Source: Polymorphospora lycopeni (GTDB taxonomy: Bacteria; Actinomycetota; Actinomycetes; Mycobacteriales; Micromonosporaceae). From it: a stretch of 64,000 bases of DNA. The position numbers were made by a program, and so were the translations under genes. The stretch is from positions 1 through 64,000 of the forward strand of contig NZ_JBCGDC010000010.1 of NCBI RefSeq assembly GCF_042237075.1, given 5' to 3'. Position 1 is the first letter of the stretch. Each line of letters starts with the position of its first letter. Below are positions 49,146-57,751 of the stretch, piece after piece. The notes beneath the pieces are model-generated. The model saw only the letters and a program-made list of their open reading frames with translations. It did not search any database and was not told the origin of the DNA.

Positions 49146-49853
49146 TTGGACAACGCTCAGATCAGGCCAGCCGAAACTCGGAACTGGCCCTCGGCCACCC
49201 TGCTCGGCCGACTTCGGGTAAAGACCAGGCAGCTTCTGTTGGCGACGGGAACCGAAAAGAGATTTCCCGCCGAACAGGTGATTATTCGGCAGGGCGACGA
49301 GGACGAGCACGTCTATCTTCTGCTGTCCGGGCTGGTCAAGGTGACCGCGCTCGATGCCGATCAGGAGACGTTCCTGGCGATCCGGGTCGGTGGCGATGTG
49401 ATCGGTGAAATGGCCGCGCTGGAGAAGCGGCCCCGGTCGGCCAGTGTCGTCACGTCGGTCCCCACCGAGGCCCGGGTGATCCAGCGCGCCGAACTCCAGG
49501 CGTTCATCGAGCAGTGCCCGGACGGTGCGATCGAGTTGATGCGGATGATGAGCGAGCGGCTGCGGTGGTCGAACAGCCGGCGCATCGATCTGACCACGCG
49601 TAGCGCGACGGCCCGGGTGAGTCGAATTCTCTACGAGATCGCCCGGATCTACGGCAGGGAGGTGCCGGCGGGCTGGGATCTCGGTGTTCCGCTGACCCAG
49701 GCGGAGTTGGCGTCGCTGGCCGGCGTCGCGCGACGCACCGCGGAAAAGGTGCTGCATGATCTCAGCCAGCGCCGGCTGGTCAGCCCGGGTTATCGCCGCC
49801 TCGTTATCACTGACGTGCAGGGACTACGTGCCGAAGCGGAGGCGTCACCGTAA
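49146..49853 (+). CDS. Crp/Fnr-family transcription regulator
   Basis: This 235-residue protein has a cyclic-nucleotide-binding barrel about residues 25-140 (RFPAEQVIIRQGDEDEHVYL, GGDVIGEMAALEKRPRSASV with the E and R of the phosphate-binding cassette) and a C-terminal winged HTH (LTQAELASLAGVARRTAEKV). There are no Cys ligands for an Fnr cluster, so ligand binding (cNMP) is more likely than oxygen sensing. TTG start with GGAGA 7 nt upstream. It heads the operon of the next five genes, the first of which is cyclase-like. Confidence 0.9.
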   Translation: MDNAQIRPAETRNWPSATLLGRLRVKTRQLLLATGTEKRFPAEQVIIRQGDEDEHVYLLLSGLVKVTALDADQETFLAIRVGGDVIGEMAALEKRPRSASVVTSVPTEARVIQRAELQAFIEQCPDGAIELMRMMSERLRWSNSRRIDLTTRSATARVSRILYEIARIYGREVPAGWDLGVPLTQAELASLAGVARRTAEKVLHDLSQRRLVSPGYRRLVITDVQGLRAEAEASP

Positions 49854-49952
49854 ATTACGGGCAAGATCCCGCACTGGGGCGGATTGATCGTCGGAGATCT
49901 GGGTCAGCATGGGCGGCGCAAGGCTTCCCGACTCGGTGAAAGGCCCCTCGGC

Positions 49953-50777
49953 GTGCCCCGATCAACACAGTTCGACCGGCGCTTCTGCGTCGGAGTGGAT
50001 ATGCAGGGATATGGCGGTCGCCCGGATCGCCGACAGAGCGAACTACAAAAGGATCTTGTCGCCATTCTGGACCGGGCGGCCGAGGCCGCCGGTCTGGACC
50101 GGTCGCGGTGGGTGACCCAGCCCAGCGGCGACGGCGAATTCGCGGTGCTCCCGCCGGACGAGCCGGAGCCGCGTGTCGTCGACGACTACGTCCGCGAACT
50201 CGCGACCGAACTGCGCCTGTTCAACGAGGGCCGACTGCCGGACTGGCAGATCCGGCTGCGGCTCGCCGCGCACCACGGCGTGGCGTACTCGGCCGCCAAC
50301 GGTTACGCGGGCAACGCCCCGGTGACCGTCGGCCGCCTGATCGACAGTGATCCGGCCCGGCGGGCGCTGGCCGCCGCCCCCGAGGCCCCACTCGCGGTCA
50401 TCCTGTCCCGGCTCGTCTTCGACGAGATCGTGGCGGGTGGCCACACCAGCCTGCGGCCCGACGACTTCCAGCCCGTTCGGGTGCGGGTCAAGGAGTACGC
50501 CGACCAGGCCTGGGTGCGGGTACCCGGAGTGGATCCCGCCCGGCTGCCCGGTGCGCAGACGCCCGACGACTCCGCCTACCGGCACTCGGCCCAGCGGGCC
50601 ACCGTCGCCGGCGGCGGTGCGGTGCACCAGGCGGACCGGGACATCGACGCCAGCTCCGAGGTCCGGCACGGGCCGACGTACGTCAACCGGACCCGCATCG
50701 ACGGCCCGGTGCACGCCCAGGTGTTCGGGTTCAACTTCGCCGACCTGTCAGGCGGGGGTGGGACGCCGGATGAGTGA
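49953..50777 (+). CDS. Nucleotide cyclase-like domain protein with C-terminal tag
   Basis: This 274-residue protein resembles a class III cyclase homology domain: RFCVGVDMQGYGGR (metal Asp D16), SGDGEFAVLP (D60), RLRLAAHHGVAYSAANGYAG and APVTVGRLIDSDPARRAL. It lacks the usual transition-state Asn-Arg pair as far as I can see, so it may be a sensor or binding domain rather than an active cyclase. The tail has VHQADRDIDAS (224-234). GTG 49953 with AAAGG is preferred to TTG 49884. It overlaps the next gene by 8 nt. Confidence 0.65.
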   Translation: MPRSTQFDRRFCVGVDMQGYGGRPDRRQSELQKDLVAILDRAAEAAGLDRSRWVTQPSGDGEFAVLPPDEPEPRVVDDYVRELATELRLFNEGRLPDWQIRLRLAAHHGVAYSAANGYAGNAPVTVGRLIDSDPARRALAAAPEAPLAVILSRLVFDEIVAGGHTSLRPDDFQPVRVRVKEYADQAWVRVPGVDPARLPGAQTPDDSAYRHSAQRATVAGGGAVHQADRDIDASSEVRHGPTYVNRTRIDGPVHAQVFGFNFADLSGGGGTPDE

Positions 50778-52902
50778 ACCGGCCGCCGATGGCAGGGCAC
50801 CCGCGGACGCCGGACCGGCGTCCGCCCCGCCGGCCGGACCCGATCCGGCGCCGGACCGGGCCGAGGACCTCGACGACGCGCTACACGGGGAGCTGCGTGA
50901 CTCGGCCCGGTTCGTCAACGTGCAGTACTTCAACGGCAGAGTGGACGCGTCGGGTGCGACGTTCGGCGGTTCGTTCGGCCCCGGGCGCCGCCCGGGTAGT
51001 GCGACCGGCCCGCTGCGCCAGGAGGACGTCGACGCCGCCCTGCGGCACTACGTACGTCCCGAGCCGTACGCGCGGGCCCGCCGCCTGCTCCTCGACCGGC
51101 GCCTCGTCGTCCTGTGTGGACCGGCGGGGATCGGTAAGTACAGCGGCGCGATCGCGCTCCTGCGCGACGTCGCGGGCCGCGACGGTCTGCCCACCAACCT
51201 CTCACCGGCGCTGGCGTTCAGCGAACTCGCCGGGCAGAAGTTCGGCAACGCGAGTGGCTACATCGTGCGGGACCAGGCCCGGGACGCGAACACCGTCGCG
51301 GTACAGCAGTTCGAGTTGCACCGCCTGCTCGGTGCCCTGAAGAACCGCTCCTATCTGGTGATCACCGTCGATCTCGGTCTGCGGCCACGTGGGCAACTCG
51401 CCGACCTCATGGTCGACTGGTCCGCGCCGGACAGCGATGAACTGTTCGACACCTGCACGGCACACCTCACCGACCAGCTCCGGCACGGTCCGGGCACGGA
51501 CGAGGTACGCGAGCAGGTCCGCCGGCTGCACTCGCCGGGCGAGGTCGTCGCGGTCTGCGAACTGATGACCGACGGCCCGCGGAAGGCACTCGCCGCCTTC
51601 GAGGACTCGCAGCGGGGCCGGGTCGCGAGCTGGTTCGACCAGGACCCGGAGTGGCCGGAGGTGCTCGCCGTCGCCGCGCTGGCCTTCGTCGAGGGCACCC
51701 CGGAAGCCGACTTCGAGCGGCTGGTCGCCCGGCTGACGGAACTGCACCGCCAGGCCAGCGGGGCCTCGGCGGCACTCCCCGCCGCGGGCCAGCCGCCGGA
51801 CGCCGCCCCCACCCGCCAGGTCCGGCTCGATCGCCGCCGGGCCGGTGGGCTGATCACCGTCCGGCCGTCGCCGCAGGCCGGTGCCGGCAGTCCGGCGGTC
51901 GAGTTCCAGACCGACGACATGCGTCCCCTCGTCCTCGGCGAACTGCGCGAGCGTTACGGCTACGCCCTGTGGGAGCCGCTGCGCAACTGGCTCCACGAGA
52001 TCGCGGCGACCGCCCCGGTGTCCGACCTGCAGGTCCGTCTCGGGATGGGCATGGCGGTCCTGAGCCGGTTCGACTTCCAGGAGGTCGAGCACACCTTCCT
52101 CGACCGGTGGGCCGCCGGACTCGCCGCCGAACGGGCGGCCGCCGCCTGCACGCTGTCCTGGATCGGGCTCGACGGCTCGCACGCCGCGTCGGCGCTGACC
52201 GTCACCAAGCGGTGGGCGCTCAACTCCGGCCAGCGCCGGGCGGTCACCGCGGCCACCGCCCTGGGTGGGCCGCTCGGCCTGCGCTACCCCTCGGACGCGC
52301 TGCGCTGGCTGTGGACGCTCGCGATGCGTAACGCGCGAATCAGGCCGATCGCCTGCGACGCCCTCGGCATCCTGTTCGCCGTGACGGCATCCGACCCGGC
52401 CGCGACCCGCAAGGTGCTCAACTTCCTGCACCATCAGATGCGCGACGCGGTCGAAGACGGGGCGAGCCAACGTGATCGCCGGGCGACATACCCGTCCGTG
52501 CTGGAGATCCTGGCCGCCCGGGACCCGCGGACCGACGAGCCGGTTGCCGCCCTGGTGCTTCGCGGCGCGCCGCGTAACGCGGACCGGCTCGGTGCCCTGT
52601 GGGCCGACCTGCTGGCCAGCGCTCCGCAACGCCGTCAGGCCCGAACGGCGTTGCTGGTGGCCCTCGGCGCGCTGTCCGAGGACACCGCAGCCCTGCCCGC
52701 GGTGCGCCGGTTCGGCGCCGCGATCCGTGGCGGGCTCAGCCATAGCCAGTGGAGGGCGCTCGAGGCGGGCCTGGAAGAGGGCCTCCTGCGGATCGACGAG
52801 GAGGCCGCCCGGGAAGGGCTGCTCAGCACCGTGTTCGCGGCCCTGCGTGGCCGCCGTACCCAGAACCCGTCCCCCCACCACCTGACCGGGAGATCGTTGT
52901 GA
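50770..52902 (+). CDS. P-loop NTPase-like protein of the conflict-type operon
   Basis: In this 710-residue protein, residues ~45-70 carry a tag-like stretch (VQYFNGRVDASG). Then comes LRHYVRPEPYARARRLLLDR and a P-loop LVVLCGPAGIGKYSGAIALL, where GKY-S replaces the usual GK-S/T. YLVITVDLG may be Walker B. The C-terminal half is helical and repeat-like (AAACTLSWIG, RRAVTAATALGGPL, FNFLHHQ type), like the sensor arm of STAND ATPases. It could be a degenerate NTPase scaffold. It is coupled to both neighbours (8-nt and 4-nt overlaps). Confidence 0.65.
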   Translation: MSEPAADGRAPADAGPASAPPAGPDPAPDRAEDLDDALHGELRDSARFVNVQYFNGRVDASGATFGGSFGPGRRPGSATGPLRQEDVDAALRHYVRPEPYARARRLLLDRRLVVLCGPAGIGKYSGAIALLRDVAGRDGLPTNLSPALAFSELAGQKFGNASGYIVRDQARDANTVAVQQFELHRLLGALKNRSYLVITVDLGLRPRGQLADLMVDWSAPDSDELFDTCTAHLTDQLRHGPGTDEVREQVRRLHSPGEVVAVCELMTDGPRKALAAFEDSQRGRVASWFDQDPEWPEVLAVAALAFVEGTPEADFERLVARLTELHRQASGASAALPAAGQPPDAAPTRQVRLDRRRAGGLITVRPSPQAGAGSPAVEFQTDDMRPLVLGELRERYGYALWEPLRNWLHEIAATAPVSDLQVRLGMGMAVLSRFDFQEVEHTFLDRWAAGLAAERAAAACTLSWIGLDGSHAASALTVTKRWALNSGQRRAVTAATALGGPLGLRYPSDALRWLWTLAMRNARIRPIACDALGILFAVTASDPAATRKVLNFLHHQMRDAVEDGASQRDRRATYPSVLEILAARDPRTDEPVAALVLRGAPRNADRLGALWADLLASAPQRRQARTALLVALGALSEDTAALPAVRRFGAAIRGGLSHSQWRALEAGLEEGLLRIDEEAAREGLLSTVFAALRGRRTQNPSPHHLTGRSL

Positions 52903-53909
52903 GTACCACTTTCTGGCCCCTGCTCACCGAGCGGACGCTCGGCCCCGCGAAGTCTCGGCTGCTGCTGTTCGCCCGGCGTGACGTCACCGAACTACCCCGG
53001 CAGGAGCCGGGGACCGCCCTGGTGTTCACCATCGGCGACCGCTACGAGGTGCTCCACGAGCGCCGGCACCTGACCGGACGGGAGGACATCGTCGTCGAGG
53101 CGGTGGCGGTCAGCCTCGTCGACGTCCGAGAACGGTTCGTGCCGGTCGACATCCTGATCCCGTCCGCCAGCGCGGCCGACGACTTCCGCATCCGGGTCGT
53201 CTTCCGGTGCCAGGTCACCGATCCGGAAGCCGTCGTACGCGACGGGCTGACCGACATCTCCGTCTCGCTCGGCGACTATCTGCGCCGGGACCGGCGGCTG
53301 GAGAGTCTCGGTGCCATGAGCGGCATCGACGACCTCAACGAGGTCCGTGAGTCGGTGACGGCTCAGGTCAAGGCGTACTGCACCGTGCACCCGCCCCGGC
53401 TGAGCGGGGTCGAGGTCGTGTTCTCGACCGTGGAGGTGAGCAAGCCGACCGGGCTGGTCGAACACGCGAGCAGGATGCGTGACGAGCAGTGGCGGCAGCT
53501 CGAGCAGCGGCTCCGGCGCTCGTTCGAGGCCGACGACGCCGGTTGGATCGCCGACCTGATCCGCTGCGGTCCGGAGGGGGTGGTGGCGCTGGCGATCAGT
53601 CGGGGGGACATCACGGCCGGGCAGGCCGCCGACCGCGCCTACCAGGTCACCGACGAGAAGCAGCGCAAGCTGGCGGAGATGCTGGCGCTGCTGCAGAAGG
53701 ACGGGCATCTGGACCGGCTGCGGGTCGACGCGGACATCCTGGTGGACGCGTTCACCGACAGCATCACGCCGCGGCGCGCGGCGGCCGGACCCGAGTTGGG
53801 GAAGGTCGACCGGGAGTGGGAACGCCGGGGCATCGCCGGCAAGCCGGCGCGTACCGAGGATCTCGTTCTCGACGAGGACGAACTGGACGACGATGACATC
53901 GAGCGGTGA
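52899..53909 (+). CDS. SPFH/Band-7-like protein of the conflict-type operon
   Basis: This 336-residue soluble protein has a central beta-rich part (FRIRVVFRCQVTDPEAVVRD, ISVSLGDYLRRDRRLESL, VEVVFSTVEVSKPTGLVE) that follows the SPFH/Band-7 pattern, then a coiled-coil helix (MRDEQWRQLEQRLRRSFEAD) and an acidic tail (EDLVLDEDELDDDDIE). SPFH proteins make membrane-associated rings, which would fit the membrane protein encoded next. The GTG start overlaps the upstream stop. The SPFH assignment is from motif reading only. Confidence 0.55.
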   Translation: MSTTFWPLLTERTLGPAKSRLLLFARRDVTELPRQEPGTALVFTIGDRYEVLHERRHLTGREDIVVEAVAVSLVDVRERFVPVDILIPSASAADDFRIRVVFRCQVTDPEAVVRDGLTDISVSLGDYLRRDRRLESLGAMSGIDDLNEVRESVTAQVKAYCTVHPPRLSGVEVVFSTVEVSKPTGLVEHASRMRDEQWRQLEQRLRRSFEADDAGWIADLIRCGPEGVVALAISRGDITAGQAADRAYQVTDEKQRKLAEMLALLQKDGHLDRLRVDADILVDAFTDSITPRRAAAGPELGKVDREWERRGIAGKPARTEDLVLDEDELDDDDIER

Positions 53910-55356
53910 CCAGGAGACCCGGCGCGACAGCGCCGGGTCACCCATCCCGGAGCCCGCCGCCGGCGGCGGGGTCGGGGGCGGCGCCGCACCGGCGCCGGTC
54001 GACCCCGGGCCGGGCCGGTGGTTGCGGGTGCTGGCCGGGGTGGACGAGCAACTGCTGTCGTACGTGCCGACCGAACGTGCCCGCTACACGGCCCTGGGCG
54101 GCGTGGTGCTCGGCACCGCCGTCATCGCGGCGTTCTCGATGTGGAACGCGCTGGTCGCGGTGACCGGCGGCGCGCACGTGCTGATCCTGCTGCCGGTCCT
54201 GGTCTGGGCGCTGTTCGTGTTGAACCTCGACCGGTGGCTCGTCTCCAGTTCGGCCGGCACCCAGTGGCGGCGCCGGGCGTCGGTGCTGCTGCCGCGACTG
54301 CTGGTCGCGATCTTCTTCGGGTTCGTCATCGCGGAGCCGCTGGTGTTGCGGATCTTCGGTACGGCCATCGAGCAGCACATCCGCGACGATCGGGCGGAGC
54401 AACTGCGTACGCTGACCGCCAAGCTGACCGCCTGCAACCCGGTGCCGGGGCAGCCCGCCGACCAGCCGGCGGAGCGGCCGGCGGAGGGCTGCCTGGAGTA
54501 CGTCATCTCGTTCCCGGCGACCCCGGCCGGGGTCACCGACCAGCTCACCGCGCTGCGGACCGCCGCCGCCGACCTCGACCGGCAGATCGCCGCCGACTCG
54601 GCGGAACTGGAAGAACTCAACGAGAAGGCGCGCCGGGAGTGTGCCGGCGACTCGGGGCCGGGATTCACCGGCCGGGTGGGGGAGGGCCCCAACTGCCGGC
54701 GCCTGCGTGGCGAGGCCGACCGGTTCGCCGCCAGCCATCCGATCGCGCAGGACAAGGTACGGCTGACCGGGATGCAGCAGCGGATCGCGCTTCTCGAGGG
54801 TGAGGTGCGGCAGGGCAACGAGAGCTTCGAACAGGTCCGGGACGAGCGGATCGAGGAGCGGGTCGCGCAGATGAGGAGCCATCACGGGGCGATCGGCATG
54901 CTGGAGCGGTTCCAGGCGCTGCACGAGCTGATCAACGCGAATCCCGTCCTCTTCGTGACCACCTGGTTGATCCGGATCTTCTTCATCCTGATCGACTGCC
55001 TGCCTGTCCTGGTGAAGCTGTTCAACGGCGCGACGGCGTACGACCGGCTGGTCGACGAACGGGTCAACAGCGCCATCCGGATCTACAGCCGCGCGACGCG
55101 CGGCGCCGAGGTGTCGATCCTCGAAGAGTTGAACGTGCGCCAGTACGAGGCCGAGTCGGCGGCGCGTCAGGAGCGCGACCGCATCGACCTGAACGCCCGG
55201 ATCCATGCCGCCGACATCCAGGCCGGGCTGGACCGCGCGGTGGACAAGCTCGCGAACGACCTGCGCCGCGGCGCGCGCGAGGGGAACCGGCCGGGCGCGG
55301 ACGGGCGGACGACCTACCCGCACCTGAACGGATCACGGGTCGGTTCCGATGGCTGA
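53893..55356 (+). CDS. DUF4407 membrane protein
   Basis: This 487-residue protein fits DUF4407: three membrane helices near residues 65-155 (TALGGVVLGTAVIAAFSMWN, VLILLPVLVWALFVLNLDRWLV by position 92-113, LLPRLLVAIFFGFVIAEPL), a long charged coiled coil (~160-345), and a fourth helix (LIRIFFILIDCLPVLVKLF) followed by TAYDRLVDERV, a family hallmark. It is the membrane unit of the operon, and its coiled coil would lie on one side of the membrane. It overlaps the SPFH-like gene by 17 nt. Confidence 0.82.
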   Translation: MTSSGDQETRRDSAGSPIPEPAAGGGVGGGAAPAPVDPGPGRWLRVLAGVDEQLLSYVPTERARYTALGGVVLGTAVIAAFSMWNALVAVTGGAHVLILLPVLVWALFVLNLDRWLVSSSAGTQWRRRASVLLPRLLVAIFFGFVIAEPLVLRIFGTAIEQHIRDDRAEQLRTLTAKLTACNPVPGQPADQPAERPAEGCLEYVISFPATPAGVTDQLTALRTAAADLDRQIAADSAELEELNEKARRECAGDSGPGFTGRVGEGPNCRRLRGEADRFAASHPIAQDKVRLTGMQQRIALLEGEVRQGNESFEQVRDERIEERVAQMRSHHGAIGMLERFQALHELINANPVLFVTTWLIRIFFILIDCLPVLVKLFNGATAYDRLVDERVNSAIRIYSRATRGAEVSILEELNVRQYEAESAARQERDRIDLNARIHAADIQAGLDRAVDKLANDLRRGAREGNRPGADGRTTYPHLNGSRVGSDG

Positions 55357-55398
55357 CGGTGGCGGGGCGCCACCTGACCGACTGCACGAGGAGGACGG

Positions 55399-55827
55399 AT
55401 GGATCCGACGTATCTGGTGGGGCTCGCCGAGGCCGGGGCGTTGGCGCTGGTGACCGCCATGGCGACGGACGCGTGGGCCGGCATCCGCTCGGGGGCCGCC
55501 CGGGTGCTGGCCGGCGGCGGCGACGCGGATCGTGAGGCGGCGGCCGGCTGGCTCGACCGCACGCGGGAGTCGCTGCTGGCGGTGCCGGTCGAGCGGCAAC
55601 CCGATGCGGTGGCCACGCTGCGGTCCACGCTCGACGAACTGCTCCGGGCCCGGCTGGCCGCGGATCCGACCGTCGGGGTCGAACTCGCCGAGATCGTCCG
55701 GCGGGTCGACGGCGGAGCCGGTCCGTCAGGCCCCGGCCCGCACCAGCACGCCCAGGTCATCGGAGGGTCGCACGTCTATCAGGCGGGTCGGGACATCCGG
55801 ATCAGCGGCGGTCGCCGCAACCGCTGA
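55399..55827 (+). CDS. Small effector-associated protein with QAGRDI tag
   Basis: This 142-residue protein starts MDPTYLVGLAEAGALALVTA, continues with a helical WAGIRSGAARVLAGG region, and ends in SHVYQAGRDIRISGG. This domain-plus-tag form is common in actinomycetes beside large NTPase or protease genes of biological-conflict systems, where it may mediate assembly. Its exact role is unknown. It lies 42 nt after the DUF4407 gene and is followed by hairpins. Confidence 0.7.
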   Translation: MDPTYLVGLAEAGALALVTAMATDAWAGIRSGAARVLAGGGDADREAAAGWLDRTRESLLAVPVERQPDAVATLRSTLDELLRARLAADPTVGVELAEIVRRVDGGAGPSGPGPHQHAQVIGGSHVYQAGRDIRISGGRRNR

Positions 55828-55836
55828 TCCGGCTCA

Positions 55837-55867
55837 CGGGCGGGGCGTCGAGGGGGCGTCCCGCCCG
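55837..55867 (+). terminator. Hairpin after the conflict-type operon
   Basis: CGGGCGGGGCG pairs with CGTCCCGCCCG (11 bp, one G-U), 9-nt loop, 10 nt after the last stop. A second GGACCGG/CCGGTCC hairpin follows at 55882-55906. Confidence 0.75.
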
Positions 55868-56150
55868 CTTCTGCCGGTGCCGGACCGGTTACCGGTGGCC
55901 CGGTCCGTCCGTTGTCGGGGCTGGTGCCCGATTTGACGTAGCCGTTCGGAGGGGGCAACGTAGATCGCGGACGGCCGCCACTCGACCGTTCAGGTGATCC
56001 CGCCCGACTGGAGTCGGTGCGCCCGGAGTTTCCTGCCGACGTCGGGGCGCGGCGGCCATGGCCATCTCGACGGTTCACTGCCTGGCCGTGTCATCGGCGG
56101 CGGTCGGTCGGCAACGACAACCCGACACGAGAAACCATGAGGAGTTCTTC
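55868..56150. other. Intergenic region upstream of the IscA-like gene
   Basis: Beyond the second hairpin there is no visible gene. The promoter of the IscA-like gene must lie here; I cannot pick a convincing -35/-10 pair. Confidence 0.4.
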
Positions 56151-56438
56151 ATGCTCACTCTGACGGACAACGCGGTGACCGTGATCCGTGACCTGACCAC
56201 CCAGCAGGAGGTGCCGGAGGGGGCTGGCCTGCGTATCGCGACCGACACCTCCGCGGGTGCGCTCACCCTCGGCCTGGCCGACCAGCCGGCCCAGGGCGAC
56301 CAGGTGGTCGACGACTCCGGCGCGCGGATCTTCCTCGACCCGGAGGCGGCCCAGATCCTCGACGACAAGGCCCTGGACGCGTCGGTCGACGCGCAGGGCG
56401 GTGTCCAGTTCGGCATCACGGAGCAGCAGGCGGGCTGA
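56151..56438 (+). CDS. HesB/IscA-like fold protein without cysteines
   Basis: This 95-residue protein begins MLTLTDNAVTVIRDLTTQQE and has GAGLRIATDT and VDDSGARIFLDPEAAQILDD, which follow the A-type Fe-S carrier fold (NAxxxI...GLRI...D..G..i.iDp.sa..L.g). It contains no Cys at all, so it cannot carry a cluster through the three canonical thiolates. Function unknown; similar Cys-less proteins are annotated as adhesin or HesB-like in actinomycetes. GAGGAG lies 6 nt before the ATG. Confidence 0.75.
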   Translation: MLTLTDNAVTVIRDLTTQQEVPEGAGLRIATDTSAGALTLGLADQPAQGDQVVDDSGARIFLDPEAAQILDDKALDASVDAQGGVQFGITEQQAG

Positions 56439-56450
56439 CGCGGGCTTCGA

Positions 56451-56489
56451 CCGGTCCGGGTGGCCAGCGGTACGGGCCACCCGGACCGG
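56451..56489. terminator. Bidirectional hairpin terminator
   Basis: A 15-bp perfect stem (CCGGTCCGGGTGGCC/GGCCACCCGGACCGG) with a 9-nt loop between convergent genes ending at 56438 and 56496. Confidence 0.88.
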
Positions 56490-56495
56490 CGCGCG

Positions 56496-56780
<285 letters not shown>

Positions 56781-56853
56781 ACCAGCGACAGTAGGCCGCG
56801 GCCGGCCGCCCCGGCCAGGGTCGTGCGGGTCGGCCCAGGGTCGGGCGGGTCGG

Positions 56854-57093
56854 CTAGGTCCGGCCGTCGCGGCCGGGGGAGATGTGCCGGTCGTCCAGCG
56901 CGTCCCGCACCGTGATCGCCTCCATCGGGCAGGACTCGGCGGCGTCGGTGACCTCCTGCGACGGTTCGACCAGTTCGGCGAGCGCCACCGACGCGTCGGC
57001 GACGAGCACGAAGTGGTCGGGCGCCGCGCCCGCGCAGATACCCGAACCGATGCAGCGGCGTGGGTCGACGTGCACCCGCCAGAGTGCGCTCAC
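56854..57093 (-). CDS. [3Fe-4S]-type ferredoxin
   Basis: This 79-residue protein reads RVHVDPRRCIGSGICAGAAPDHF at the start and ESCPMEAITV near residue 58. The three Cys (CxxxxxC ... CP) fit a [3Fe-4S] ferredoxin that usually serves cytochrome P450s. No P450 lies within the window, so the partner is elsewhere. GTG 57093 has GGAGG 7 nt upstream. Confidence 0.9.
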   Translation of the reverse strand: MSALWRVHVDPRRCIGSGICAGAAPDHFVLVADASVALAELVEPSQEVTDAAESCPMEAITVRDALDDRHISPGRDGRT

Positions 57094-57218
57094 CACGTCA
57101 CCTCCCCCCGTCGTGGCCGGCTGGCCCGTACTCAAGGTGACGCTAGCTAAAATCACCGATTCGTGACGCCCCGTGTGCTGTTAGTGAGAATAGGTACATA
57201 GTGCTCGTTGGTACGGAC

Positions 57219-57251
57219 CGAGGGGCACCACCGGCGCGGCGGTGCCCCTCG
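57219..57251. terminator. Hairpin after the roadblock operon
   Basis: CGAGGGGCACC pairs with GGTGCCCCTCG (11 bp, 11-nt loop), 9 nt beyond the end of the minus-strand roadblock gene at 57260. Confidence 0.78.
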
Positions 57252-57259
57252 AATGCGTT

Positions 57260-57751
57260 TCAGCGACCCACACCACCGCCGAGCAGTGCCGCGAGCCGTT
57301 CCGTGACGGCCGGAGCGTGCAGGTGCAGCCGGGCGACGTTGACCGCGTCCTCGCCGAGTACGGCGAGCAGTGCCGTGTCGTTGACCGCGTAGACCGCGAA
57401 GTAGCCGTGCTGACCGCGCACAGTGGACTCCCGGAACGGGCCGTGCCGCAGCGCCAGCCCCACCTGCCGGCCGAGCCCGAACGTCGTCGCCGCGAGAGCG
57501 GCCAGGTCGTGCGGCTCGGCGTCGCCGGCGGGCAGGTCGTGTGCGATGAGCAGGCCGTCGACGCCGCCGAGGACGCAGCCGCGTACGCCGGGGATCTGGA
57601 TCCGCAGGTCGGACAGTTGGTTGTGGATGGCTACGTACGGCACCGAATCGCCGCGGGGCGCCAGCCGGGGGTGCGGTTGGTCGGGGATCGACCGCGCCCC
57701 CGGCGGCTGGGCGACGCGGCGGGGCAGTGTGTAACCGCTGCCCCCGTTCAC
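57260..57751 (-). CDS. Roadblock/LC7 domain protein
   Basis: In this 163-residue protein, after a ~40-residue unstructured start, the roadblock fold is visible: NQLSDLRIQIPGVRGCVLGG, VDGLLIAHDLP and HGYFAVYAVNDTALLAVLGED. Such proteins pair with small GTPases or each other in polarity and signalling modules. GTG start overlapping the stop of the upstream roadblock gene. Confidence 0.82.
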   Translation of the reverse strand: MNGGSGYTLPRRVAQPPGARSIPDQPHPRLAPRGDSVPYVAIHNQLSDLRIQIPGVRGCVLGGVDGLLIAHDLPAGDAEPHDLAALAATTFGLGRQVGLALRHGPFRESTVRGQHGYFAVYAVNDTALLAVLGEDAVNVARLHLHAPAVTERLAALLGGGVGR

